Origin: Myxococcus xanthus
Lineage (GTDB): Bacteria; Myxococcota; Myxococcia; Myxococcales; Myxococcaceae
DNA length: 64,000 nucleotides
Direction of reading: 5' to 3'
Assembly: GCF_006402735.1 (NCBI RefSeq)
Contig: NZ_CP017174.1
Span: 3,227,001-3,291,000, forward strand
The notes under the pieces are model-generated. The model made no database searches. It saw only the letters and a list, made by a program, of their open reading frames with translations, and was not told where the DNA came from. Below are positions 9,568-17,204 of this stretch, in pieces. Numbering within the stretch: position 1 is the first letter of the stretch; every line of letters starts with the position of its first letter. A program made the translations under genes and the position numbers.

Positions 9568-10602
9568 ATGACGCTCGCAACGGTACTCGGACAGCCCCGC
9601 GCGGTGGACGCCCTCCAGGCGGCCTTGCGCAGCGGCGCGGTCCACCACGCGTACCTCTTCGCCGGGCCGGAAGGGGTGGGCAAGGAGCTGGCGGCGGTCG
9701 GGCTGGCCCAGGCCCTCACGTGCCCCGAGCAGCCAGACGTGGGCTGCGGCGCCTGCGCGAGCTGCCAGCGGGTGGAAAGGGGCCTCCACCCGGACGTCAC
9801 CTGGGTGATGCCAGACGATGAGCGGGTGTCCCGCGGACTGGCGGGCCGGTCCGACTTCACTGGGACACCTAGCCGGGAGCTGCGCGTGGAGCAGGTGCGC
9901 CAGCTTCAGGAGCGCATCGCCCTGCGCGGCCTGGAGTCGCGCCGCAAGGTGGCGCTCATCGTCTCCGCCCAGACGATGAACGTGCAGGCGCAAAACGCGT
10001 TCCTCAAGACGCTGGAGGAGCCGCCCTCGGACACCACCCTCATCCTGGTGGCCAGCGCCATTGACCGGCTGCTGCCCACCATCCGCAGCCGGTGCGGCAA
10101 GGTGCACTTCGGCCCGCTCCCGGTGGACATGGTGGCCCAGCGCGTGGCCGAGGCGCGCAAGCTGGACGCGGAGACGGCCAAACTCGCGGCGGTCATGGCG
10201 GGTGGCAGCCTGGGCCGGGCCATGGCGCTGGATGTGGACGCGCTGTCGCGGCGCAAGGACATCGTCACCGCCTTCGAGGCCCTGCGCGGCGAGGACGCCG
10301 TCGGCCTGCTGCGCTTCGCGGAGGCCCATGGTGGCTCGCGCGATGAGGCGGAGAGCACACTGGAGCTGCTGGCGCTGTGGACGCGTGACGTGGCGCTGGT
10401 GAAGGCAGGCCTGGAGTCGGGGCTGGCCAACCGCGACCTGGTGGAGCTGGCTCGGCAGGTCGCGGGCCGCACGTCCGACATCCTCCTGCACCGCCGGCAT
10501 TCGCTGCTGGATGCGGCGCGGGCCTCCATTGCCCGGAACGGTGCGCCCCGGCTCCAACTGGAGCGGATGCTCATCGACCTGTTCACGGAGACGTCGCGAT
10601 GA
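9568..10602 (+). CDS. holB: DNA polymerase III subunit delta' (clamp loader)
   Basis: A 344-residue AAA+ protein beginning MTLATVLGQPRAVDALQAAL. It has a P-loop-like GPEGVGKE in which Glu replaces the usual Ser/Thr, as expected for the non-hydrolysing delta' subunit. A four-Cys zinc motif (C-x8-C-x2-C-x2-C within CPEQPDVGCGACASC) follows, then FLKTLEEPPSDT and the SRC sensor region (TIRSRCGKVHF). It works in the clamp-loader complex that places the beta clamp on DNA. The start at 9568 was preferred over in-frame codons further upstream because family members start just before the VLGQ motif. It overlaps the next gene, encoding subunit delta, by four bases (ATGA), so the two partners are probably translated in a coupled way. 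Confidence 0.9.
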   Translation: MTLATVLGQPRAVDALQAALRSGAVHHAYLFAGPEGVGKELAAVGLAQALTCPEQPDVGCGACASCQRVERGLHPDVTWVMPDDERVSRGLAGRSDFTGTPSRELRVEQVRQLQERIALRGLESRRKVALIVSAQTMNVQAQNAFLKTLEEPPSDTTLILVASAIDRLLPTIRSRCGKVHFGPLPVDMVAQRVAEARKLDAETAKLAAVMAGGSLGRAMALDVDALSRRKDIVTAFEALRGEDAVGLLRFAEAHGGSRDEAESTLELLALWTRDVALVKAGLESGLANRDLVELARQVAGRTSDILLHRRHSLLDAARASIARNGAPRLQLERMLIDLFTETSR

Positions 10603-11933
10603 GCGCCAGTGACATGGATGACGTGCTGGCCAGCGTGAAGGGGGGCAAGGTCGCCCCGGTGTACCTGTTGGTGGGCGAGGAGTTCCTGGTCCGCAAGGGC
10701 GCTGACGAGTTGGTGAAGCTGCTCGTCCCCGACGCGGCCATGGGCCTCAACCTGGCCGTGTTGGACGCGGGCAGCCCGCGCGAGGTGGCGCAGGAGCTGG
10801 CCACGCTGCCGCTGTTCCCCGGCCGCAAGGTGGTGCTGGTCCGCGACCCGGAGTTCCTGGCGCCCAAGAAGGGGCGAGGGGACGCGCTGGGCAAGGCACG
10901 CGAGGCGTGGAAGGCGGGCAAGCGGAAGGAGGGCGCGCGGCGACTGTTGGCGCTGGCGGCCCGTGCTGGCTGGGGAGTGGAGCAGTTGGACCCGGGCACT
11001 CCCGGGGCGCCGTCCGTGGAGAAGTGGAAGGACGAGCTCAACGTCGAGCTGGCCGACGTGGACATCGCCTTCCTCAAGGAGGCGGCCGCCTTCTGCCGCG
11101 AGGAGCGTATCTCCGCGCCGGAGGGGGATGCCTCGGCGCTGCTGGACCTCATCCAGAAGGGCGTGCCGGCGGGCCATGCGCTGGTGCTGGCCGCGTCCGA
11201 CATGGACGCCAAGAATCCGCTGGTGAAGCTGGCCCACGACAAGGGCTACGTCGTCGAGCGGAAGGTGGCGGCGCGTCACAAGGATCTGGACTTGACGGAC
11301 ATCGCCAAGGAGTTCCTGGCGCCCTTCAAGAAGAAGCTGGGCCCCGGTGCGCTGGACGAACTCAAGGAGCGCATTGGCGGGAACATCCGCCTGCTCCAGT
11401 CCGAGCTGGAGAAGCTGGCCACGTATTCGGAAGGGCCCGCCATTGAGCGGGCGGACGTGGCCGCGCTGGTCCACCACGCGCGCGAGGAGGAGTTCTTCGA
11501 GCTGTCCGAGGCGCTCCAGAAGCGCGACTTCGGCGGGGCGCTGTCCTACGCGAATGACGCCATGGGGCAGGGGACGCACGCGTTGCAGTTGCTGGGCGCG
11601 GTCGCCTCCATCGTCCGGGGCCTGCTGGAGAGCCATGAGTGGCTGTGGCGCTATGCGGGAGGCAATCCGCCTCGCACCGCGAAGGACGTGGAGGCGCGCG
11701 TCTTCCCCCGGCTGGAAGCGGAGCTGAAGGGCAGCAAGCGGAAGATGCCCAACGCGTGGGCGCTCACGTTCAGCATGAAGGCCGCGGCGGGCTATGAGCG
11801 GCGGGAGTTGCTGGGCGCGCTGGTGGCCTGCGCCGAGGCGGACCTGGCGCTGAAGTCGTCGGCGAACGGCCGGCTGGTCATCGAGCGGCTGCTGGCCACG
11901 GTGTGTGTGCGCCAGCACGGCGCGGGTTATTAG
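10599..11933 (+). CDS. holA: DNA polymerase III subunit delta
   Basis: A 444-residue protein with the hallmarks of subunit delta: PVYLLVGEEFLVRKGADEL at the N-terminus and the C-terminal collar region (RIGGNIRLLQSELEKLATY, then RGLLESHEWLWRY). It opens the beta sliding clamp within the clamp loader. It is about 100 residues longer than E. coli delta. The extra material is a Lys/Arg-rich insert around residues 85-165 (KKGRGDALGKAREAWKAG onward), between the first Rossmann-like strand region and the usual FLKEAA stretch. It is translationally coupled to holB by an ATGA overlap. The identification is strong; the role of the insert is unknown. Confidence 0.9.
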   Translation: MSASDMDDVLASVKGGKVAPVYLLVGEEFLVRKGADELVKLLVPDAAMGLNLAVLDAGSPREVAQELATLPLFPGRKVVLVRDPEFLAPKKGRGDALGKAREAWKAGKRKEGARRLLALAARAGWGVEQLDPGTPGAPSVEKWKDELNVELADVDIAFLKEAAAFCREERISAPEGDASALLDLIQKGVPAGHALVLAASDMDAKNPLVKLAHDKGYVVERKVAARHKDLDLTDIAKEFLAPFKKKLGPGALDELKERIGGNIRLLQSELEKLATYSEGPAIERADVAALVHHAREEEFFELSEALQKRDFGGALSYANDAMGQGTHALQLLGAVASIVRGLLESHEWLWRYAGGNPPRTAKDVEARVFPRLEAELKGSKRKMPNAWALTFSMKAAAGYERRELLGALVACAEADLALKSSANGRLVIERLLATVCVRQHGAGY

Positions 11934-11944
11934 AGGAGGCGCAT

Positions 11945-12403
11945 ATGGCGGACAAGCGTCGTTTCGACCTCTTCGCGGACTTCCTGGTGGAGCGCTTCAA
12001 CGCGCCGCGCGTCTTCGACGTGGCGGGCGGGCAGGGAAAGCTCAACGAGGCGCTGACGAAGCGAGGCCGCGCCGTCACCACCTTCGACCTGCGGCACAAG
12101 CATCTGCCCGTCACCTACGCCCAGCGCATCTTCACCCTGGAGGAGCCGTGTGAGGCGGAGCTGGTGGTGGGCATGCACCCGGATGGCGCCACCCGCATCA
12201 TCATCCAGTACGCGGCGGCGCACCGGCTGCCCTTCGCCGTGGTGCCGTGCTGCTCGGACAACGGCATGCCCTACAACCCGTGGATGCGGCACCTGGCCGA
12301 GCTGGCTCGCGAGTCGGGCTTCACCTCCGTGGAGGAGGTGAAGCTCTCCATGGACGGGCGGGCCCGCGTCATCGTGGGCGAGCATGGCGCCGCTGCGCCT
12401 TGA
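11945..12403 (+). CDS. Small class I methyltransferase-like protein
   Basis: This 152-residue protein starts at ATG 11945, preceded by a strong GAGGAGG RBS. It sits 11 bp after holA. The segment VFDVAGGQGKLNEALTKRG resembles motif I of class I SAM-dependent methyltransferases, followed by an acidic strand end (VTTFDLRHKH, motif II) and ELVVGMHPDGATRIIIQYA at the motif IV position. PCCSDNGMPYNPW is a conserved-looking Cys-rich segment. The protein is much shorter than usual methyltransferases (about 250 residues) and lacks a clear substrate domain. It could be a small methyltransferase, or a domain acting with a partner. I do not recognise a specific family. Confidence 0.75.
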   Translation: MADKRRFDLFADFLVERFNAPRVFDVAGGQGKLNEALTKRGRAVTTFDLRHKHLPVTYAQRIFTLEEPCEAELVVGMHPDGATRIIIQYAAAHRLPFAVVPCCSDNGMPYNPWMRHLAELARESGFTSVEEVKLSMDGRARVIVGEHGAAAP

Positions 12404-12427
12404 AGGCGCCGGAGTCCCCGCCGCCTG

Positions 12428-13228
12428 TCACTCGGTGGGCCCGGTCAGCAGGCCCGTGACGTCCTTCCACGGCCCCTGACACGGTGCTGTGTCCGAGGCG
12501 AGGTAGTGCCCGACGCGCCCCGGCGCCAGCGCCACCACGGCGGACGAGCGTGTCCCGTAGAGCGGCGTATGGATGCAGAGCGCCTGGAGCCGTTGCAGGA
12601 AGTCGCGGGGCAGGTCCTCGCCCGCGCCTGGGGGCGGAATCAGCTCCTCGGCGGGAAGGGTCGGGTCGGACAGCACTGCCTTCAAGCCCGCCTCCAGCTC
12701 CGGCCAGGGCTTCTTCGCCACCTCGGTCGTCAGCAGCCGGGCCCGTTCCACCTTGGGCAACTCGGGGGCGTTCAGCACGTCATTGGGCAGGACATGCACC
12801 CCCGGGGGGACGTCCTCCCGCCGCAGCTGCCGGTCCGTCCTCCGGGCGTAGGCCACGCGCAGCCGCTGGGCGTCCCCATAGAGGAGGTTGAAGGGCATGA
12901 ATTCATCGCCCGGCAGGGTATCCAGATACCGGTCCACGGCCTCCACGCTGCCGGCCTGGAGGGCCTTGAGCACCACCTCGCCCCTTGAGCGGGGAGCCGG
13001 GCCCTGGCCTCGCTCGCCCCGCTGGTTCGTCAGGCCGACGAACAATCCGCCGTGGGTTACACCCATCCACGTCCCACCGCGCTCCTCATCCCGGCCGCCC
13101 ACGGCGAGCGGGGACTCCAGAAGAACTTGGGGGCCAGTAGCAGGGCGGGCGTAGAACTCGTCCCGATTGGCCGCGAGCACCAGCGGCCATTCGGGGTGGA
13201 CGTGGCGCAGGATGATGATGGTGCACAT
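12428..13228 (-). CDS. NRDE/TANGO2-family protein
   Basis: A 266-residue protein that starts MCTIIILRHVHPEWPLVLAANRDEFYARP. The N-terminal Met-Cys and the NRDE motif define this family (called Ser/Thr-rich T10 or TANGO2-like), thought to have an N-terminal-nucleophile-type fold. Other family features seen are GGTWMGVTHGGLFVGLTNQRG and the C-terminal TRSSAVVAL segment. The molecular function in bacteria is poorly known; the eukaryotic TANGO2 relatives are linked to heme or lipid handling. The start is set at ATG 13228 because it places Cys at position 2. It is convergent with the methyltransferase-like gene, 24 bp apart, and diverges from metG. Confidence 0.88.
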   Translation of the reverse strand: MCTIIILRHVHPEWPLVLAANRDEFYARPATGPQVLLESPLAVGGRDEERGGTWMGVTHGGLFVGLTNQRGERGQGPAPRSRGEVVLKALQAGSVEAVDRYLDTLPGDEFMPFNLLYGDAQRLRVAYARRTDRQLRREDVPPGVHVLPNDVLNAPELPKVERARLLTTEVAKKPWPELEAGLKAVLSDPTLPAEELIPPPGAGEDLPRDFLQRLQALCIHTPLYGTRSSAVVALAPGRVGHYLASDTAPCQGPWKDVTGLLTGPTE

Positions 13229-13343
13229 GCGTATCCGGTCGATAACATCTCCGGCTCCGTGGCGCATTCGTGCCCGCGGTCCTCACGCCGTCGATGACCT
13301 CGGCCATCCGAGCGGCTAAGGTCCGCCGCCCTCAGGAGAGTCC

Positions 13344-15452
13344 ATGGCTGAGAGAATTCTCGTCACCAGCGCGCTGCCCTACGCGAACGGCCCGGTCCAC
13401 ATCGGCCACGCCGTCGAGTACGTGCAGACCGACATCTACGTTCGTTTCCTCCGCTCGTGCGGCAGGGACGTCGTCTACTTCTGTGCCGATGACACCCACG
13501 GCACACCCATCGAGCTGAACGCGGCGAAGCAAGGCCTCAAGCCCGAGGAGTTCATCGCCCGCTTCCATGAGGAGCACCAGCGGGACTTCCGCGACCTCGA
13601 TGTCCGCTTCGACTACTTCCACTCCACCAACTCGCCGGAGAACCGCCAGTACGCGGAGCTCATCTACGGGCGGCTGAAGGAGAAGGGCGACATCGAGCGC
13701 CGGAACATCGAGCAGACCTACTGCGAGAAGGACCGCCGCTTCCTGCCAGACCGCTTCATCAAGGGGACCTGCCCCAACTGCAAGGCGGCCGACCAGTACG
13801 GCGACGCCTGCGAGAAGTGCGGCAAGGCCTACGCCCCCACGGACCTCATCGACGCGCGCTGTGCCCTGTGTGGCACGCCCCCGGTCCGCAAGCACTCCGA
13901 ACACCTGTTCTTCAAGCTGTCGCGGCACGCGGACTTCCTCCAGGACGTGCTGCGCAAGCCGGGCTTCCTCCATCCGGGCCTGGCGACCCAGCTCCAGGGC
14001 TTCTTCGAGAAGGGCCTGGCGGACTGGGACATCAGCCGTGACGGGCCGTACTTCGGCTTCGCCATTCCGGGTGAGACGGACAAGTACTTCTACGTCTGGC
14101 TGGATGCGCCCATCGGGTACATCGCCACCACGGAGAAGTGGGCGAAGGAGACGGGCAAGGCGAAGAGCGCGCTGGACTACTGGAGCGCGGACGCCGACAC
14201 CCGCATCATCCACTTCATCGGCAAGGACATCGTCTACTTCCACGCGCTGTTCTGGCCGGCCGTGCTCAACGTCGCGGGCTTCCACGGCCCCAGCGAAATC
14301 AAGGTCCACGGCCACCTCACGGTGAACGGCGAGAAGATGTCGAAGAGCCGCGGCACCATGGTGCCGGTGCGCGACTACCTGGACCAGTTGGACCCCAGCT
14401 ACTTGCGCTACTTCTACGCGGCCAACCTGGGCCCGGGCGTGGAAGACCTGGACCTCAACCTCAAGGACTTCCGCCAGCGCGTGAATGGCGAGCTGGTCAA
14501 CAACGTGGGCAACCTGGCCAACCGCGCCCTGTCGCTGCTGGCCGGTCCGCTGGAGAAGCGTCTCGCGCCCGGCCGTGCCGAGGGCCCGGGCCGCGCCCTG
14601 GTGGAGGCCGCGCTCGCCCGCGTGCCGGAGGTGCGCGACGCGTTCGACAAGCTGGAGTACCGGTCCGCCATCCGCGTCATCACCGAGATTGCGTCGGCCG
14701 CGAACGGCTTCCTCCAGACGGCCGCGCCGTGGGCCCAGGTGAAGAAGGACGCGGAGGTCGCTCGCGCGGACCTGTCCGACGCCGCGGACGTGGCCTACCT
14801 CCTGGGCGCGCTGCTTGCCCCGGTGACGCCGCGCCTGTCGGAGAAGCTCTTCGCCCAGCTCGGCGCCGAGCCGCTGACGTTCCAGGCCCTGGAGGGCGCG
14901 AAGTACCCGCTGTTGGATCGCAGCCGTCCCATCGGCACGCCCGAGCCGCTGCTGCCGCGGCTGGAGGAGGAGCGCGTCAACGCCATCATCAAGCTGCCGG
15001 AAGGCGCCGCGGCGCCGCAGGCCGCGGAGGCCGGGCCGGCCAAGGGCGCCAAGGCGGAGAAGAAGCCCGCCGAGGCTCCCGCCGCGACGCAGGCGGCTCC
15101 GAGCGCTGTCGCGGCCGAGTCGTCGGGTGAAATCGAGTACGACGACTTCGCCAAGGTGGTGCTGAAGGCCGGCAAGGTGCTGGCCGCGGAGAAGGTGCAG
15201 AAGGCGGACAAGCTGCTCAAGCTCACGGTGGACGTGGGCGAGGGGAGCCCGCGCACCATCGTCTCCGGCATCGCGGAGGCCTTCGCTCCCGAGGCGCTCA
15301 CCGGGCGCAACGTGGTGGTGGTGGCCAACCTCAAGCCGCGCAAGCTCAAGGGCATCGAGTCGCGCGGCATGCTCCTGACGGCGGGGCCGGGCGGCAAGGA
15401 GCTGTCGCTGCTCGACCCGGGCGATGTGGCCCCTGGCAGCGAGGTGAAGTGA
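13344..15452 (+). CDS. metG: Methionyl-tRNA synthetase
   Basis: A 702-residue class I aminoacyl-tRNA synthetase that charges tRNA-Met. It has the HIGH motif (19-22, in PVHIGHAVEY), a zinc knuckle with paired CxxC motifs (CPNC, CEKC and CALC within about residues 143-178), and the KMSKS loop (331-335, GEKMSKSRG). The anticodon-binding helical domain follows, then an Ala/Lys/Pro-rich linker (about 555-595) and a C-terminal EMAP/Trbp111-type tRNA-binding OB domain (about 598-702). The length and the C-terminal OB domain match the dimeric E. coli type. An AGGAG RBS precedes ATG 13344. The following HEAT-repeat gene starts one base after the stop. Confidence 0.97.
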   Translation: MAERILVTSALPYANGPVHIGHAVEYVQTDIYVRFLRSCGRDVVYFCADDTHGTPIELNAAKQGLKPEEFIARFHEEHQRDFRDLDVRFDYFHSTNSPENRQYAELIYGRLKEKGDIERRNIEQTYCEKDRRFLPDRFIKGTCPNCKAADQYGDACEKCGKAYAPTDLIDARCALCGTPPVRKHSEHLFFKLSRHADFLQDVLRKPGFLHPGLATQLQGFFEKGLADWDISRDGPYFGFAIPGETDKYFYVWLDAPIGYIATTEKWAKETGKAKSALDYWSADADTRIIHFIGKDIVYFHALFWPAVLNVAGFHGPSEIKVHGHLTVNGEKMSKSRGTMVPVRDYLDQLDPSYLRYFYAANLGPGVEDLDLNLKDFRQRVNGELVNNVGNLANRALSLLAGPLEKRLAPGRAEGPGRALVEAALARVPEVRDAFDKLEYRSAIRVITEIASAANGFLQTAAPWAQVKKDAEVARADLSDAADVAYLLGALLAPVTPRLSEKLFAQLGAEPLTFQALEGAKYPLLDRSRPIGTPEPLLPRLEEERVNAIIKLPEGAAAPQAAEAGPAKGAKAEKKPAEAPAATQAAPSAVAAESSGEIEYDDFAKVVLKAGKVLAAEKVQKADKLLKLTVDVGEGSPRTIVSGIAEAFAPEALTGRNVVVVANLKPRKLKGIESRGMLLTAGPGGKELSLLDPGDVAPGSEVK

Positions 15453-15453
15453 G

Positions 15454-16431
15454 GTGACGGACTGGCGTGCTGACCGGGACCGGGCCCTCCTGACGCTGGA
15501 GCGCGAGAAGCGCCCGGCGTTCAGGACGGAGGCCGCGCTCCAGCTCTATCACCTCGCGTCGGAGGTCCCCGAGCACGCCGCCGAGTTCCTCGAGGCGCTC
15601 CCCCGGCTGCTGGCGGATAAGCAGGTGGAGGTGCGCCGCGCGGGCGTGAGCCTGGCCTCCGTGGTGGTGCCTCCGGCGGAGCTGCCGGACCTGCTCATCA
15701 CCCGGCTTCGGGACGAGGAGTGGCAGATCCGCCTGGAGGCCACCGGGCGGTTGGCGGACCTGGCCCGGCCGGAGCTGCGCGGGGCGCTGGCCTCCATGCT
15801 GGAGGACGGTACCTTCGAGGTCCGCTTCGAGGCGGCACGCGGCATCGCCAGCCTCCAGCACGCCGCGGGGCTGGAGGTGTTGCTGGAGGCGCTGGACGCG
15901 GACCTGCTGCGCTTCCGGGCCCTGGGCGCGCTGGCGGAGCTGGGGGACGCGCGCGCGCTGCCCCAGGTGAAGAAGCTGTTCGGCCGGTGGCTCCTGCCCG
16001 CCTTCGACAAGACGCAGGCCGCGGGGGTGCTGGCGAAGCTCGGCGATTCGGACGGCTCGGCGTACCTCATCCAGCGGATGGCGAAGAAGCGGTGGAGCCC
16101 GGACCGGGCCCTGGCCGTGGAGCTCTGCGGCGAGGTGAAGGTGCCCGGCGCGCTGGAGCGGTTGAAGGAAGTCCTGGACGACGTGAAGGACCCCTGCCGG
16201 GGCGCGGCCGCGAGAGGCCTGGGCCGGCTGGGCGATGCGCGGGCGCTGCCCTGGCTGGTCGGGCTGCTCCAGGACGCGCAGGCCTCCGAGGACAGCCGAT
16301 TGGACGCCGCTGACGGGCTGTGGCGCCTGGGCGGGCCGGAGGCGCGTGAGGCTGTTCGCAACGCGGTGAGTACCTTTCCATCACCAGAGGCCCGCGCCGA
16401 GCTGGAAGAGCTGTTGCAGGAGGAGCCATGA
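15454..16431 (+). CDS. HEAT-repeat protein
   Basis: A 325-residue protein starting with GTG at 15454, one base after the metG stop (TGAGGTG), so the two are probably cotranslated. It is almost entirely helical repeats of the HEAT/PBS-lyase type: units such as EEWQIRLEATGRLADLA, DGTFEVRFEAARGIASL and DPCRGAAARGLGRLGDARALPWL recur about every 30-35 residues. No catalytic motif is visible, so it probably acts as a scaffold or protein-binding module. Its stop overlaps the ATG of the TatD gene. The tight metG-HEAT-tatD arrangement suggests one operon, but no specific partner can be named. Confidence 0.85.
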   Translation: MTDWRADRDRALLTLEREKRPAFRTEAALQLYHLASEVPEHAAEFLEALPRLLADKQVEVRRAGVSLASVVVPPAELPDLLITRLRDEEWQIRLEATGRLADLARPELRGALASMLEDGTFEVRFEAARGIASLQHAAGLEVLLEALDADLLRFRALGALAELGDARALPQVKKLFGRWLLPAFDKTQAAGVLAKLGDSDGSAYLIQRMAKKRWSPDRALAVELCGEVKVPGALERLKEVLDDVKDPCRGAAARGLGRLGDARALPWLVGLLQDAQASEDSRLDAADGLWRLGGPEAREAVRNAVSTFPSPEARAELEELLQEEP

Positions 16432-17204
16432 AATTCGTCGACGCCCACTGTCACCTCGAGGTGAAGGACTACCCGGACGTCATGGCCGTGTTGGACGCGG
16501 CTCGCGCGGCGGGGCTGGTCCACGCCGTCGTGGTGGGCCAGTTCCACGGCCCGGGCAACTGGGGCAACGCGCTGGAGGTGGCGGCGGCGCACCCGGAGTT
16601 CCTGTCGCCCACGTTGGGCATCCACCCGCACGAGGCCGCTCGGGCCACCGAGGAGGATCTGGCCACGCTGGAGCGCACCTGCGCGCGTCCCGAGGTCCGG
16701 GCGGTGGGGGAGGCGGGCCTGGACTACTACTACGACCACTCACCGCGCGAGGCGCAGGCGGAGGTCTTCCGGCGGCAGTGCGCGCTGGCGCTCCGGCTGG
16801 GCAAGCCGCTGGTGGTGCACGTTCGCGACGCGCATGACGACTGTGACGCCATCCTCGGCGAGACGGGCGTAGCGAAGGGCGTCATCCACTGCTTCACTGG
16901 CGACACGGACGCGGCGCGGCGCTACCTGGACCGGGGCTTCCTGCTGTCGCTGTCGGGCGTCATCACCTACAAGAAGACGGAGGCGCTCCAGGACGCGGTG
17001 CGCTTCGCGCCGTTGGACAGGCTGATGGTGGAGACGGACAGCCCGTACCTGGCGCCGGTGCCGCACCGAGGGCGGAAGAACCAGCCCTCGCACGTAGTGG
17101 AGACGGCGAGGAAGGTCGCCGAGCTCAAGGGCGTGACGCTGGAGGAGGTGGCCGCGGTCACCACCGCCAACGCCGCCGCCCTCTTCAACCTCAACCTGCG
17201 TTGA
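16428..17204 (+). CDS. tatD: TatD-family metal-dependent hydrolase / DNase
   Basis: A 258-residue TIM-barrel protein with all the TatD metal ligands: DAHCHL (His7, His9), the Glu in VGEAGLDYYYDH, His in LVVHVRDAHDDC, His in GVIHCFTGD and Asp in VETDSPYLAPVPHRG. Family members have 3'-5' exonuclease or deoxyribonuclease activity in DNA repair and quality control. Its ATG overlaps the stop of the HEAT-repeat gene (ATGA), showing coupling. Its 3' end overlaps the convergent signalling gene by 14 bp. Confidence 0.92.
   Translation: MKFVDAHCHLEVKDYPDVMAVLDAARAAGLVHAVVVGQFHGPGNWGNALEVAAAHPEFLSPTLGIHPHEAARATEEDLATLERTCARPEVRAVGEAGLDYYYDHSPREAQAEVFRRQCALALRLGKPLVVHVRDAHDDCDAILGETGVAKGVIHCFTGDTDAARRYLDRGFLLSLSGVITYKKTEALQDAVRFAPLDRLMVETDSPYLAPVPHRGRKNQPSHVVETARKVAELKGVTLEEVAAVTTANAAALFNLNLR

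Noticed and set aside
9510-9860. N-terminal extension of the MscS-type channel
   Set aside because: The extra 117 residues lie antisense to holB and are Ser/Pro/Arg-rich without similarity to channels.
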